DNA of 64,000 nt from the NCBI RefSeq assembly GCF_003892345.1, contig NZ_RRUE01000002.1, positions 381,655 through 445,654 of the forward strand. Reading direction: 5' to 3'. Shown in pieces: positions 40,925 to 51,494 of this stretch. Under the pieces are notes generated by a model. It was not told the DNA's origin. It was given only the letters and a program-made list of their open reading frames with translations, and did not search any database. This DNA comes from Lautropia dentalis (lineage in GTDB: Bacteria; Pseudomonadota; Gammaproteobacteria; Burkholderiales; Burkholderiaceae_E). A program made the position numbers and the translations under genes. Position 1 is the first letter of the stretch. Every line of letters begins with the position of its first letter.

Positions 40925-42349
40925 TCACAACTTCTCCACCACCTGCCTCACCGCCGGCACAGCCAGCACGGCCAGCACCACCAGCACCGCCTTCTCCCAC
41001 CCGTTGAACCGCCACGTCCCGTGGTGCCGCCACTGCGAATACAGAAACAGCAGCACCCCCGGCAGGTACAGCAGCACCGAGAACAGCAGATACTCGGTAC
41101 CGGCCGCGTAGACGATCCACAGCGCATAGAGCGTGGCCGCCGCCCCGATGAGCCGGTACTTCACCGCCAGACGCTGCGCAAACGACAGCTTCAGCAGGTA
41201 GGCGCCCACCAGCAGGTAGGGAATCAGGATCATCGACGTGGAGATCATCAGCAGCGCTTCGTAGCTGTTGCCCGTACGCCAGACCAGGAACAGGCACAGC
41301 TGCACCGTCAACGTGGTGAACAGCAACGAGCCGTGCGGCACTTCATTTTTGTTGAGCCGGATGAACGACGGCGGAAATGCCCCGTTCTTCGCCCCCAGAT
41401 GCGGGATTTCGGTGGCATAGAGCGTCCAGCTCAGGTAGGAGGACAGCACCGACACCATCAGGCAGACGGTGATCAGCACCTTGCCCCAGCCACCCACCAT
41501 GTACGCCAGCACACCCGCCATCGATGGATTCTCCATCGTGGCAATGTCGGCCCGCGGCAGTACGCCCTGCGCCAGCAGCGTGATGGCCACATACATGGCC
41601 AGCGTCACCACCACGCCGATCACCGTCGCCCGGCCCACGTCGGCACGGCTTCTGGCGTGCTTCGACAGCACGGCAGCCCCCTCGATGCCGGTGAACACCC
41701 ACAGCGTGATCAGCATGGTGTTCTTCACCTGCGTCAGCACACTCACGTCGGGGTTGTCGGGCGTGGCCAGCGAGGCACCGGTCCAGTCGGACATGAAGAC
41801 ATCGGGCCTGAAGAAATACGCCGCCAGGCCGATGAACAGCAGCAGCGGAAACACCTTCACCAGCGTGGCCACCAGATTCACCCCGGCCGCTTCCCGGATG
41901 CCACGCGCCACCAGCGCATACACGAGCCACGCCACCGCGGATTCGCCCACGAAGGCGGCCAGCGTATTGCCCTTGCCAAACACCACCGCACCCGGCGCAT
42001 CGACAAAGGTGCCGATACCCTCGAAGGCCACCACCAGATAGCCGACGATGCCCACCGTGGTGCACAGCCAGTACCCCCACGCCGAGAAAAAGCCCATCAG
42101 CTCACCAAAGCCATCGCGGGCATAGGTGTAGATGCCCCCATCCAGTTCGGGACGCAGCCGGGCCAGACAGGCAAAGGAGATGCCAAGAAAGATGATGCCC
42201 ACGCCGGTGATCAGCCAGCCGATCAGCAGAGCCTGCGATCCGGCCACCGCCGCCATGTTCTGCGGCAGGCTGAAGATGCCCGAGCCGATCATCGAGCTGA
42301 TGACCAGCGCCGTCAGTGCGGCCAGGCCGATCCGGGATTTTTCACTCAT
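40925..42349 (-). CDS. arcD: Amino acid antiporter, APC superfamily (basic amino acid/polyamine antiporter)
   Basis: A 474-residue inner-membrane permease with about 12-13 transmembrane helices. The N-terminus IGLAALTALVISSMIGSGIFSLPQNMA carries the GSGIF substrate motif of APC transporters. Overall it resembles arginine/ornithine-type antiporters (ArcD/YdgI group). No arc genes lie next to it, so the substrate is uncertain. It runs convergent to the repeat array. Confidence 0.82.
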   Translation of the reverse strand: MSEKSRIGLAALTALVISSMIGSGIFSLPQNMAAVAGSQALLIGWLITGVGIIFLGISFACLARLRPELDGGIYTYARDGFGELMGFFSAWGYWLCTTVGIVGYLVVAFEGIGTFVDAPGAVVFGKGNTLAAFVGESAVAWLVYALVARGIREAAGVNLVATLVKVFPLLLFIGLAAYFFRPDVFMSDWTGASLATPDNPDVSVLTQVKNTMLITLWVFTGIEGAAVLSKHARSRADVGRATVIGVVVTLAMYVAITLLAQGVLPRADIATMENPSMAGVLAYMVGGWGKVLITVCLMVSVLSSYLSWTLYATEIPHLGAKNGAFPPSFIRLNKNEVPHGSLLFTTLTVQLCLFLVWRTGNSYEALLMISTSMILIPYLLVGAYLLKLSFAQRLAVKYRLIGAAATLYALWIVYAAGTEYLLFSVLLYLPGVLLFLYSQWRHHGTWRFNGWEKAVLVVLAVLAVPAVRQVVEKL

Positions 42350-42528
42350 GATGTGTTTGACAGAGAAGGAGAGGCGTCATTCAGGCACGCACCCCGTGAT
42401 GGTACGGACGCAAAATACGGACGCAAAAAACAGCAGCCCTCCGGGCATGGGTACCATGCATGCTGCAGGGGGCTGGTTGCAGGGGGCAGAGGTTGCAGGG
42501 GAGGATTGCAGGCCGGCAGGGTACGGCC

Positions 42529-43722
42529 TCAGCCAAGGTGCTGCGCCAGCTCCCTGATGTGTTCCGGCCCGATGCCGCAGCACCCACCCACCATGTCGGC
42601 ACCGGCCGCGACCCAGGTCTGTGCCCAACGCAGATAGGCTTCGGGCTGTGTATCCTCTCGCACGCCGCTCAGTTCGCCGTTGGCATCATCACTGTTGTTG
42701 TCTTCGGTGACCAGCGCGTTGGCATATACGCCCAGCCGCAGCCGGTCGCCGCAGATGTCCCTGGCCACGCGCACGGCCGCTTCCATGATTTCGGGCGCAC
42801 TGCAGTTGAAGAGCAGCGCGGCGGCCCCCAGGTCCAGCGCCAGCCGGGCGGCCTCGGCCACCGTTTCGCCCGAACGCAGCACCGGCACCTCGTGTGGCAC
42901 GGCATCATCCAGCGTGAACGACAGCCAGAACGGCTTGCCATCGTTGGGCAGCACCTCCCGCCAGGTACGCGCCTCGGCCAGCGACGAGATGGTCTCGGCC
43001 AGCCAGATGTCCACGTACGGCGCCAGCCCCGCCACCAGCGGTGCTGCCAGCATGGGCGCCCGAGCCGCCTCGAACAGGTCCGGACGATACGAACCGAACA
43101 GCGGCGGCAGCGACCCCGCCACCTTCACATCCCGCCCGCTCTGCGTGGCCGCTTCCCGGGCCAGGCGGCCAGCCGTGGCAGCCAGCGTCTGCGCCTCCAG
43201 CTCGAACCGGTCACCAATATGGAAGGGTACGACCGCATAGCTGTTGGCGGTGATCACCTCTGCACCGGCCCGGATGAAGTCCAGATGGGCATCGCGTACG
43301 GCATCCGGCGCCTCGGTCAGCGCCAGCGCCGACCACTCCCACTCCGGCTGGCGGAACGGCGCACCACGCCGCAGCAGCTCGCGGCCCATGCCGCCATCGA
43401 GAATCAGTACCCGGCCTGCGTTCTGCCGGCGGTCCGTATTCAATCCACCGTCCACATTCAACCCGGGATCCATGTTCAGTCCGCCATCCACATTCGGCCC
43501 GCGATCCATGTTCAGTCCGCCATCCACATTCAACCCACGATCCATACTCAGTCCGCCACCCACATTCAGCCCGGAATCCCTATGCGGTCTGCTGCCCACA
43601 TTCATCCTTCTGCCCACGCCCCTGACATTGTCCACAACGTTATCCACACATTCATTCATAGGCTTGCCCACAGACTTGTTCACAGCGTCGTGCCCGGCAC
43701 GACCTCTGTCAGCATGATCCAT
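42529..43722 (-). CDS. mmuM: Homocysteine S-methyltransferase with tandem-repeat N-terminus
   Basis: A zinc-dependent enzyme that transfers a methyl group from S-methylmethionine or SAM to homocysteine. The catalytic barrel begins RVLILDGGMGRELLRRG (about residue 104), with zinc ligands in LLFNCSAPE and MVGGCCGIGPE. Before it lies an atypical 100-residue leader in which residues 51-98 are about four 12-residue repeats of the type GLNVDGGLNMDR. The ATG at 43722 (GGAAGG just upstream) is the best start; the frame is open to 43860 but that part crosses a palindromic repeat. The leader could also be partly untranslated. Confidence 0.82.
   Translation of the reverse strand: MDHADRGRAGHDAVNKSVGKPMNECVDNVVDNVRGVGRRMNVGSRPHRDSGLNVGGGLSMDRGLNVDGGLNMDRGPNVDGGLNMDPGLNVDGGLNTDRRQNAGRVLILDGGMGRELLRRGAPFRQPEWEWSALALTEAPDAVRDAHLDFIRAGAEVITANSYAVVPFHIGDRFELEAQTLAATAGRLAREAATQSGRDVKVAGSLPPLFGSYRPDLFEAARAPMLAAPLVAGLAPYVDIWLAETISSLAEARTWREVLPNDGKPFWLSFTLDDAVPHEVPVLRSGETVAEAARLALDLGAAALLFNCSAPEIMEAAVRVARDICGDRLRLGVYANALVTEDNNSDDANGELSGVREDTQPEAYLRWAQTWVAAGADMVGGCCGIGPEHIRELAQHLG
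43437..43605 (-). repeat. 36-bp in-frame tandem repeat in mmuM
   Basis: About four to five copies of a 36-bp unit built from alternating TTCAGTCCGCC and CCACATTCAACCC words. It encodes a 12-residue Gly-Leu-Asn-Val-Asp-Gly repeat, so copy-number change would be in frame. Confidence 0.85.
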
Positions 43723-43800
43723 GGACCTTCCATTTGTAACGTTAATCAACAATTGAGCAGTATAGCGCAGCCCTTGTCCGGGCACGGGGTTCGGAACTGA

Positions 43801-43945
43801 CCTGTCGAACGCATCGACACATCCAGCGGATATGTCGATTTTCGGGCTCAAAATCGACACGTCGGGGCTGACATGTCGAATTTCGGGCCAAAAATCGACA
43901 CGTTGGGGGCGATATGTCGATTTCTGGCCTCAGAATCGACATATC
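43801..43945. repeat. Palindromic array, left copy flanking fic
   Basis: Four hairpins with TGTCGAT-type arms begin at 43803, 43833, 43874 and 43915, the last three 41 bp apart. The best is TATGTCGATT (43913) against AATCGACATA. The array recurs at 45151-45280 in the same orientation with roughly 85-90% identity, so the two copies frame the fic gene as direct repeats. Only TGTCGA/TCGACA is strongly conserved. Confidence 0.88.
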
Positions 43946-44072
43946 ATGGCCCACAGGTCGATGGATTCGACACGTGGCGCCCGTTCATAACGAGCCGACA
44001 CCATTCCTGCCCGGCCAGCTCCGGACAGCACGCGCCCCTCCTCCAGGCAGTACATCACCATCCGTTCCCGCC

Positions 44073-45149
44073 ATGGCTCACAACCGCACTCTTCCCCACA
44101 ACGACCTTCCGCCCCTGCCCCCTGCCGCAGAGCTGGAAACCCGTGCCGTGCTGAAACGCGCCATCGAAGCCAACCGGGTACTGGCCAACCTGCGGGGGCT
44201 GGCCGCGCAAATCCCCAACCAGATCCTGCTGATCAACAGCATCGTACTGCAGGAGGCGCGACTGTCTTCCGAGATCGAAAACATCGTCACCACCAACGAT
44301 GCGCTCTACAAGGCCGACATCGACCCCGATGGCAGGACCGACCCCCACACCAAGGAGGTGCTTCGCTACCGCGAGGCGCTGAAGTTCGGTTTCGCGGCAC
44401 TGAAGGATCGCCCACTGTCCACCAACCTGTTCGTGGACATCGTGCGCATCATCAAACAGCAGGACATCGGTGTGCGACGCACCAGTGGCACGGCACTGAA
44501 GGACGGTACGGGGCAGATCATCTACACACCGCCGGTGGGCGAGTCCGTCATCCGGGACAAGCTGGGCAATCTGGAGCACTTCATCCACGCCGAGGACGAC
44601 TTCGACCCCCTGGTGAAGATGGCCGTGATGCACTACCAGTTCGAGGCCATCCACCCCTTCGACGATGGCAATGGCCGTACCGGACGGATCATCAACCTGC
44701 TGTATCTGGTGCAGGCCGGGTTGCTGGACATCCCGGTGCTTTTCCTGTCGCGCTACATCATGGCAAACAAGCCGCAGTACTACGCCCTGCTGCGAGGTGT
44801 GACCGAACAGCAGGCATGGGAGCCCTGGGTGCTGTACATGCTCGACGCCATCATCAGTACCGCCCAGCAGACCCACGATCAGGTGACCCGTATCCGCACC
44901 CTGATGGAGGAGGTGCGTCAGCGTGTGCAGCAGGAGGCCCCCTCCATCTACAGCAAGGATCTGATAGAGGTCATCTTCCGCCATCCCTACACCAAGATCC
45001 AGTTTCTGGTGGATGCCGGCCTGGCCCAGCGCCAGACGGCGTCGAGCTACCTGCAGAAACTGGCCACCCTGGGCGTGCTGCGCCCGGAGAAGCAGGGGCG
45101 CGAGACCTACTACATCAACGATGCGCTGTTTGCCGAGCTGGCGCACTGA
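44073..45149 (+). CDS. Fic-family protein AMPylator with N-terminal inhibitory motif
   Basis: A 358-residue Fic/DOC enzyme expected to transfer AMP (or another phosphate group) to target hydroxyl groups. The catalytic motif HPFDDGNGRTGR is at residues 194-205. The inhibitory motif (S/T)xxxE(G/N) appears as SSEIEN at 65-70, so the protein carries its own antitoxin helix (class II). The C-terminus is a winged-helix domain (FLVDAGLAQRQTASSYLQKL). The ATG at 44073 was chosen because the longer frame runs back into the palindromic array. It is flanked by two copies of that array. Target unknown. Confidence 0.92.
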   Translation: MAHNRTLPHNDLPPLPPAAELETRAVLKRAIEANRVLANLRGLAAQIPNQILLINSIVLQEARLSSEIENIVTTNDALYKADIDPDGRTDPHTKEVLRYREALKFGFAALKDRPLSTNLFVDIVRIIKQQDIGVRRTSGTALKDGTGQIIYTPPVGESVIRDKLGNLEHFIHAEDDFDPLVKMAVMHYQFEAIHPFDDGNGRTGRIINLLYLVQAGLLDIPVLFLSRYIMANKPQYYALLRGVTEQQAWEPWVLYMLDAIISTAQQTHDQVTRIRTLMEEVRQRVQQEAPSIYSKDLIEVIFRHPYTKIQFLVDAGLAQRQTASSYLQKLATLGVLRPEKQGRETYYINDALFAELAH

Positions 45150-45150
45150 T

Positions 45151-45280
45151 CTGTCGATTGCATCGACAGATCCCCCGGATATGTCGATTTTCAGGCTCGA
45201 AATCGACACGTCTGGGCTGACATGTCGAATTTCGGACTAAAAATCGACACGTTGGGGACGATATGTCGATTCCTGACCTC
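45151..45280. repeat. Palindromic array, right copy flanking fic
   Basis: Begins 2 bp after the fic stop with the perfect palindrome CTGTCGAT-TGC-ATCGACAG (45151-45169). Further TGTCGA units start at 45182, 45223 and 45264, with the same 30-, 41- and 41-bp spacing as the left copy. Being just after fic, it could also terminate transcription, though no U-run is present. Confidence 0.88.
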
Positions 45281-45330
45281 TGTACCTGTCTACCCGGAAG
45301 CATCCGGACAACGGTCGATCCCTGGCCCCA

Positions 45331-45960
45331 TCACTGACATCGACCCACGCTTCCCGGCGATTCCGCCGGACCCTGATGCGCCATCCGCCCACCATCCCAT
45401 CGCGGCAGCGCCGGCACATCGATGCCGAACAGGTCCAGTGCCCGGGCCACGCTGTGCGTCACGATGTCATCGACCGTCTGCGGCTGTGCATAGAAAGCAG
45501 GCACCGGCGGGAAGATCACACCCCCCATCTCCGTCACGCGGCGCATGTTGTCGAGGTGAGCCAGATTGAGCGGTGCTTCGCGCACCATCAGCACCAGCCG
45601 GCGACGCTCCTTCAGCACCACATCGGCAGCGCGGGTCAGCAGGTTGTCGCCCAAGCCCTGGGCCATGGCGGCCAGCGAGCGCATCGAGCAGGGGGCCACC
45701 AGCATGCCCAGCGTACGGAACGATCCGCTGGAAATGCTGGCCCCCAGGTTCTGCACCGGGTGCACCACGTCCGCCAGGGCCTGCACCTCGTCACGGGTGA
45801 TGGCGGTTTCCATCGCACGGGTCATCTCGGCACCCTTCGACAGCACCAGATGCACCTCCACACCGCCCACCGCCCGCAGCAGCTGCAGCGCCTTCAACCC
45901 GTACTGAAAACCACTGGCGCCGCTGATGCCCACGACGAGGCGTGGCCTGTCCATACTCAT
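45331..45960 (-). CDS. ubiX: Flavin prenyltransferase UbiX
   Basis: Prenylates FMN to make the cofactor of UbiD-type decarboxylases in ubiquinone synthesis. The FMN-binding GISGASG near the N-terminus, [39 protein letters not shown] and [14 protein letters not shown] are family motifs. The frame opens at GTG 45969; ATG at 45960 gives the usual short leader before [11 protein letters not shown]. The C-terminus has a short extra tail. Length 209. Confidence 0.93.
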   Translation of the reverse strand: MSMDRPRLVVGISGASGFQYGLKALQLLRAVGGVEVHLVLSKGAEMTRAMETAITRDEVQALADVVHPVQNLGASISSGSFRTLGMLVAPCSMRSLAAMAQGLGDNLLTRAADVVLKERRRLVLMVREAPLNLAHLDNMRRVTEMGGVIFPPVPAFYAQPQTVDDIVTHSVARALDLFGIDVPALPRWDGGRMAHQGPAESPGSVGRCQ

Positions 45961-45992
45961 GTTCAACACATTCCCTCAAGGCATTCCCGCGT

Positions 45993-48986
45993 TCATCCAG
46001 CCGCCACCGCAAACCGCCGCAACCGCAGCGCATTGCCCAGCACGAACACGCTGGACAGCGCCATGGCCGCCGCACCCAGCATCGGCGACAGCAGGATGCC
46101 GAAGGCCGGATACAGCGCGCCGGCCGCAATCGGAATCAGCGCCGTGTTGTACGCGAAGGCCCAGAACAGGTTCTCGCGGATGTTGCCGATGGTTGCCCGC
46201 GACAGCCCGATGGCGGTCGGCACCCCCTGCAGGCTGCCGGACATCAGCACCACGTCGGCAGCCTCGATGGCCACGTCCGTGCCGGTGCCGATGGCCACAC
46301 CCACCTCGGCCTGCGCCAGCGCCGGGGCATCGTTGATGCCATCGCCCACATAGGCCACGGCACCGTAACGCTGCTGCAGGCGCTTGACCGCGTCCACCTT
46401 GCCGGCCGGCAGTACCTCGGCCACCACATCGTCGATGCCCAGCTGCCGGGCAATGGCCTGGGCGGTACGGGCGTTGTCGCCGGTGATCATCGCCACCTTC
46501 AGGCCCTGTTCGTGCAGCGTGCGGATGGCGGCGGTCGTGGTTGACTTGATCGGGTCCGATACCGCCACGATGGCAGCCAGTTGCCCGCCGATCGCTACAT
46601 AAAGCGGCGATTTGCCTTCCTCGCCCAGCTTCTGCGCTTCGGCAGCAAAGGGACTCACGTCCACCCCCAGCGTCTGCATGTAGCGGTCAGCCCCCACGGC
46701 GACCAGAACCGAAGCCCCCGCCACAGGTGCCTCACTGCCCACGCGTTCCGCCACGCCGGCCGCAGAGGAAGAATCCGCCGCAGGCGCAACGCCGGCAGGT
46801 GCGGCCCCGACAGATGCAACTCCGGCAGACGAAGCGGCTTCGGCCGAAACAGCACCCGCAGGCGCCACATGGCCGTCCGGAACACCGCCAACCCGGGCCG
46901 TCACCCCCAGCCCCGTCAGTGACTCGAAATCGCTCACGGCCGGCAGCATCAGCCCCTCGGCCTCTGCAGCCGCCACCAGTGCCCGGGCAATGGGGTGCTC
47001 GGAACGCGATTCCAGCGCCGCCACCTGTGCCAGCACCTGTGCCCGGTCGAAGCCTGGCTGTACCAGCAGGTCGGTCAGGGCCGGCTTGCCCTCGGTGAGC
47101 GTCCCTGTCTTGTCCACGGCCACCACCTTCGCATCCTTGAGCAGCTGCAGCGCCTCGCCCTTGCGAAACAACACGCCCAGCTCGGCACCCCGGCCAATAC
47201 CCACCATGATCGAGGTCGGCGTGGCCAGCCCCATCGCGCACGGGCAGGCGATGATCATCACCGCCACCGCATTCACCAGCGCCAGTCCCAGCGCCGGCGC
47301 CGGGCCGAACACCATCCAGACGATGAAGGTGACCAGTGCCGCCGTCATGACTGCCGGCACGAACCACATCGTCACGCGATCCACCAGGGTCTGGATGGGC
47401 AGCTTGGCGCCCTGTGCCGACTCCACCATCCGGATGATCTGCGCCAGCACCGTCTGGCCACCCACCGCCGTAGCCCGCACCGTGAAGGCACCGGTCTGGT
47501 TGACCGTGCCGCCCACCACCGTGCTGCCGGCCGTTTTGGCCACCGGCACCGGTTCGCCGGTGATCATCGATTCATCCACATAGCTGGTGCCTTCGATCAC
47601 CTCGCCATCCACCGGCACCCGTTCGCCGGGGCGCACTTCCACCACATCCTGCAGCCGCACCTGGGCCAGTGGCACATCCACCACCGCCCCGTCACGCCGC
47701 AGATGGGCGGTATGCGCCTGCAGCCGCGCCAGCCGCTGGATGGCCTCGGACGTGCGCCCCTTGGCACGCGCCTCCAGAAAACGCCCCACCAGAATCAGCA
47801 CGACGATCACCGCCGCCGCTTCGTAATAGACATTCACGGTGCCCGCCGGCAGCAGGCCGGGCAGGAAGGTAGCCACCACCGAAAAGCCCCAGGCCGCCAG
47901 CGTGCCCATGGCCACCAGCGAGTTCATGTCGGGCGCCCCGTGCAGCAGAGCCGGAATGCCCTTCTTATAGAAGCGCAGGCCGGGCACGAACAGCACCAGC
48001 GTAGTCAGCACGAACTGCAGGTACCAGCTGTTCTGTGTGCCGATGGTGTGTGCCACCCAGTGATGGAAGGCCGGCACCACGTGCCCGCCCATTTCCAGCA
48101 GGAACACCGGCAGTGCCAGTGCCGCAGCGATCCACAGGTCACGCCACAGCGCCCGCTGTTCGGCCGCCTTGCGGTCCTCGCGGGAGAGCGGCTTGCGCGC
48201 TGCGCCGGATACCTGGCCGCTCGCCCGGGCGCTCCCCCCTGCTGCGCCCGCCCCTCCTGCTGCCTTCGCCCCTCCTGCAGCGCCGGCTCCACCGCCAGCA
48301 CCCGGCGTTGCACCCGCTGTACCCAGTGCACCTGCGGCATGCGTTGCCGGGTTCTGCCCGGCCCCCGCCGAAGCAGCATCCACACCGGCGTCCCCGCCGA
48401 CATCGAAACCGGCATCGGCTACCCCGCTGCCATCATCCAGCACCTGTGCCGGATAACCCGCCCTGTCGGCCGCAGCCAGCAGCGTCTCCACCGGCGCCAC
48501 GCCCGTGACCGTCGCCCGCTCGGTAGCCAGGTTCACACTGGCCGAGGCCACACCCGGCACCGCCTTCAGCGCCCGTTCCACCCGACCCACGCAGGAAGCG
48601 CAGCTCATGTCGTCCACCTGCAGCACCACCGTGCTCTGCGGCACCTCGTAGCCCAGCTTCTGCACGGCCTGCACCAGCTGTTCGGGCGGCACGGGTTCGG
48701 CCAGCGTGACAGTGGCCTTTTCGGTGGCAAGGTTGACCGCCACCTGGGCCACCCCCGGCACCTTCGCCAGCCCCATCTCCACACGACGCACACAGGATGC
48801 GCAGCTCATGCCCTCGATCGGCAGCACCAGGGTCTGGCCTGCGGCCTGCCCGGCGCTGGCTGTCTGGGACTGCACTGCACTGGCCCCAGGAGAACCCGCA
48901 CCAGCACCTCCTGTCACGGGAGAGGCTCCCGCCGCCGGAGCTGCCGTTCCATTCTGTTCACGCCGATCTTCTGCATTCATGATCAT
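45993..48986 (-). CDS. copA: Copper-exporting P1B-type ATPase
   Basis: A 997-residue inner-membrane pump exporting Cu+ to the periplasm. Two N-terminal HMA domains carry CASC copper sites ([12 protein letters not shown] and [12 protein letters not shown]). The membrane domain has the CPC motif ([14 protein letters not shown]), and the P-domain has DKTGT, then MITGDN and [14 protein letters not shown]. Two low-complexity insertions enlarge it: about residues 182-273 between HMA2 and the first membrane helix, and about 705-759 within the nucleotide-binding domain. The start is ATG at 48986 or 48980. Upstream is a TGTAATTA palindrome; no clear CueR operator was seen. Confidence 0.95.
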   Translation of the reverse strand: MIMNAEDRREQNGTAAPAAGASPVTGGAGAGSPGASAVQSQTASAGQAAGQTLVLPIEGMSCASCVRRVEMGLAKVPGVAQVAVNLATEKATVTLAEPVPPEQLVQAVQKLGYEVPQSTVVLQVDDMSCASCVGRVERALKAVPGVASASVNLATERATVTGVAPVETLLAAADRAGYPAQVLDDGSGVADAGFDVGGDAGVDAASAGAGQNPATHAAGALGTAGATPGAGGGAGAAGGAKAAGGAGAAGGSARASGQVSGAARKPLSREDRKAAEQRALWRDLWIAAALALPVFLLEMGGHVVPAFHHWVAHTIGTQNSWYLQFVLTTLVLFVPGLRFYKKGIPALLHGAPDMNSLVAMGTLAAWGFSVVATFLPGLLPAGTVNVYYEAAAVIVVLILVGRFLEARAKGRTSEAIQRLARLQAHTAHLRRDGAVVDVPLAQVRLQDVVEVRPGERVPVDGEVIEGTSYVDESMITGEPVPVAKTAGSTVVGGTVNQTGAFTVRATAVGGQTVLAQIIRMVESAQGAKLPIQTLVDRVTMWFVPAVMTAALVTFIVWMVFGPAPALGLALVNAVAVMIIACPCAMGLATPTSIMVGIGRGAELGVLFRKGEALQLLKDAKVVAVDKTGTLTEGKPALTDLLVQPGFDRAQVLAQVAALESRSEHPIARALVAAAEAEGLMLPAVSDFESLTGLGVTARVGGVPDGHVAPAGAVSAEAASSAGVASVGAAPAGVAPAADSSSAAGVAERVGSEAPVAGASVLVAVGADRYMQTLGVDVSPFAAEAQKLGEEGKSPLYVAIGGQLAAIVAVSDPIKSTTTAAIRTLHEQGLKVAMITGDNARTAQAIARQLGIDDVVAEVLPAGKVDAVKRLQQRYGAVAYVGDGINDAPALAQAEVGVAIGTGTDVAIEAADVVLMSGSLQGVPTAIGLSRATIGNIRENLFWAFAYNTALIPIAAGALYPAFGILLSPMLGAAAMALSSVFVLGNALRLRRFAVAAG

Positions 48987-49151
48987 TCATTCCATCCGGC
49001 CAGCCTGCCTGTTCCACAGGCACACCACGACCGATACAAATCGATACACCACAAAATCACCTGCAGACACACGAACCCAGTCTCCATTCGAACCTGGAGT
49101 CTGAAAAGGATTGTGCGCCGCAAAACAAAACCCACTTCACGAACAACCACA

Positions 49152-49172
49152 TGTAATTACTGCATAATTACA
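49152..49172. promoter_or_regulatory. TGTAATTA palindrome upstream of copA
   Basis: TGTAATTA (49152-49159) and TAATTACA (49165-49172) form a perfect palindrome with spacer CTGCA, 166 bp before the copA start. It shares half-sites with the repeats before rep (26836-26866). The regulator is unknown. Confidence 0.4.
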
Positions 49173-49347
49173 AATGCACGAACAAGCTGCGAGGCCAGAT
49201 TCGGGGAAACGGTCGCCCAGACCCCCCTCTACCAGCCAGAAGGATCAACTGGCGCGGGGAGCCACCACCATCACCCGACACCTGTGCCGGATAGCCCGCC
49301 TTGCCTGCGCAGTGCGCCGTGTCAGCACACGGATTCGGAACCAGTGC

Positions 49348-49377
49348 GAGGACGAATCAATCCATGACACGCGCTGG
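49348..49377 (+). repeat. Dispersed 30-bp repeat, copy 6
   Basis: GAGGACGAATCAATCCATGAC followed by ACGCGCTGG. It lies in the copA-transporter intergenic region. Confidence 0.6.
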
Positions 49378-49869
49378 CCTTCCGTTCATATCAAGCCGCC
49401 GGAACGACTTCTCAAGGCGGTTCTTCGCGCCATCCCCTGGGGCATCGACAGTCATCATCCAGAGCAATATATCCCGGACCGCTGCGACACGGCAGGACAC
49501 GGCACGGCACGCTTGCCAGCATACGCCTTCTGGCAAGCATGACAGCCCCGATCGCCCCTGCAGCCTTCACACCTTCTCCCCAACCCTTCATATCTTCGCC
49601 CCGCATACTGCCCGCCCCCCCATTTCGCACTTTCCTGCCCGTGCCCAGTCACACCGACACACACAGTACACAACACCGCCGGCATCGTTCGCTCAGTACA
49701 GGCGCAACTTCGTAACACGTTCACCGGCAGGCAGCCACCCCAGAAGAATCAGACGATCACCCCAGAAGAGTCAGACACGTACCTGTAGTACATCCCGCTA
49801 CAATCCGCTTCTATTCTTTCAAGGCGCATTCCGGCGCCAGCAGACTTCAGCTCCAGGCGGTAGCTCCAC

Positions 49870-51207
49870 ATGAAAACACCGGCGTCATGGTCTTCCAAGA
49901 TCGGGTTCATCCTCTCTGCCGCAGGGTCGGCCATCGGGCTGGGGGCGATCTGGAAGTTCCCCTACACCGCCGGCACCAACGGAGGTGCCGTCTTCTTCCT
50001 GCTGTTTCTGCTGTTCACCATCCTGATCGCCATGCCGGTGCAGCTGGCCGAGTTCTACATCGGGCGCAAGAGCGGCAAGAACGCCATCGACTCCTTCAAG
50101 ACGCTCGCCCCGGGCACCCTGTGGCCCTGGATCGGCCGGCTGGGCGTCTTTGCCTGCTTCATCCTGCTGTCGTTCTACAGCGTGGTGGGCGGCTGGGTGC
50201 TCAACTACGTGGTGCATGCCTTCACCGGCGCCATCCACACCGGTGCCGACTTCAAGGAACTCTTCAACGCCACCATCGCCAGCCCCTGGGGCTCGATTGC
50301 CTATCAGGGTCTCTTCATGCTGATGACCATCTGGGTGGTCAAGAGCGGCATCTCCGACGGCATCGAGAAGGCCAACCGCTACCTGATGCCGGCGCTGTTC
50401 ATCCTGTTCCTTCTGCTGGCCATCCGTTCGCTCACCCTGCCCAACGCCATGGCAGGCGTGACCTTCCTGCTCAAGCCCGATCTGTCCGAGGTCACATCGC
50501 AGACCATGCTGACCGCACTGGGCCAGGCGTTCTTTGCGCTCAGCATCGGCGTCTCGACCATGATCACCTACGCGGCCTACCTGGACCGCGAGCATGACCT
50601 GTTCCGCTCCGGCAATTCCATCATGTGGATGAACCTGCTGGTCTCGCTGCTGGCCGGCCTGGTGATCTTCCCGGCCGTGTTCGCCTTCGGCTTCCAGCCC
50701 AGCGAAGGCCCGGGCCTGATCTTCGTGGTGCTGCCGGCGGTGTTCATGCACATGCCCTTCGGCACCCTGCTCTTTGCCGTCTTCATGCTGCTGGTGGTGT
50801 TTGCCACCCTCACCTCGGCCTTCTCGATGCTCGAAACCGTGATTGCCGCCATCATCCGCGAAGACGAAAGCAAACGCACCAGCCGTACCTGGGTCATCGG
50901 CATCGCCATCTTCATCGTCGGCATCCCGTCCGCGCTGTCGTTCGGCGTCCTGTCGGACATGACCTTCTTCGGCAAGACCCTGTTCGACCTGTGGGACTTC
51001 ATGATCACCGCCCTGATCATGCCGTTCAGCGCGCTGGCCGTCTCCATCTTCGTCGGCTGGGTCCAGCAGCGGGCCACCGTGCTCGAACACATGCGCGAGG
51101 GCAGCGACGTGCCACAGGCCATCATCCTGCTGTGGCTCAATACCCTGCGCTGGCTGGCCCCCCTGGCCATCCTGCTGGTCTTTGCCAACACGCTGGGCTG
51201 GATCTGA
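49870..51207 (+). CDS. Sodium-dependent transporter, NSS (SNF) family
   Basis: A 445-residue Na+-coupled symporter with about 11 transmembrane helices, normal for bacterial LeuT-like proteins. The first helix FILSAAGSAIGLGAIWKFPY is the family signature, with TMITYAAYLDRE and the C-terminal NTLRWLAPLAILLVFANTLGWI. The likely substrates are amino acids. The next gene is a proline symporter. Confidence 0.9.
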   Translation: MKTPASWSSKIGFILSAAGSAIGLGAIWKFPYTAGTNGGAVFFLLFLLFTILIAMPVQLAEFYIGRKSGKNAIDSFKTLAPGTLWPWIGRLGVFACFILLSFYSVVGGWVLNYVVHAFTGAIHTGADFKELFNATIASPWGSIAYQGLFMLMTIWVVKSGISDGIEKANRYLMPALFILFLLLAIRSLTLPNAMAGVTFLLKPDLSEVTSQTMLTALGQAFFALSIGVSTMITYAAYLDREHDLFRSGNSIMWMNLLVSLLAGLVIFPAVFAFGFQPSEGPGLIFVVLPAVFMHMPFGTLLFAVFMLLVVFATLTSAFSMLETVIAAIIREDESKRTSRTWVIGIAIFIVGIPSALSFGVLSDMTFFGKTLFDLWDFMITALIMPFSALAVSIFVGWVQQRATVLEHMREGSDVPQAIILLWLNTLRWLAPLAILLVFANTLGWI

Positions 51208-51494
51208 CTCCGGCCGGGGCTGATCCCCGGGCGGCCAGGCAGCTTGCCGCCCCCAGCCGGTTCCCGGCCGGCACCGGCACCAAACGCATGCGTTCATGAG
51301 GCGCTCTACGGGCAAACCCCAAGGCGCCGTCCATTATTGCGTCATATCCCCCTTATCTTCCCGCAAAAGCACCCAAAAATCGGGGTTTTGCACCTATCCC
51401 ATAAACCCCATACCCATCAAGGGAAAAGAAAACGCTCTTAGAATCCGCGTTCCGCTGAATATCCATACACCACGCAACGAGAGGAGACGGTCTG

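Larger units (their letters stand above)
48987..49869. other. Intergenic region copA-transporter
   Basis: Divergent promoters presumably lie here. It contains the TGTAATTA palindrome, dispersed repeat copy 6, and a short direct repeat TCACCCCAGAAGA at about 49740-49775. No gene is supported. Confidence 0.6.

Noticed and set aside
43801-43945. CRISPR or tandem terminators around fic
   Set aside because: Units are palindromic hairpins with conserved arms and no unique spacers; no U-run for intrinsic termination.
48987-49150. CueR operator upstream of copA
   Set aside because: No ACCTTCC...GGAAGGT-like dyad with a long spacer was seen.
46995-49367. 790-residue plus-strand frame opposite copA
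   Set aside because: His/Arg/Gln-rich antisense shadow of a clear P-type ATPase in GC-rich DNA.
49885-51315. 476-residue minus-strand frame opposite the NSS transporter
   Set aside because: Asp/His/Gln-rich shadow; the plus strand has the real transporter motifs.
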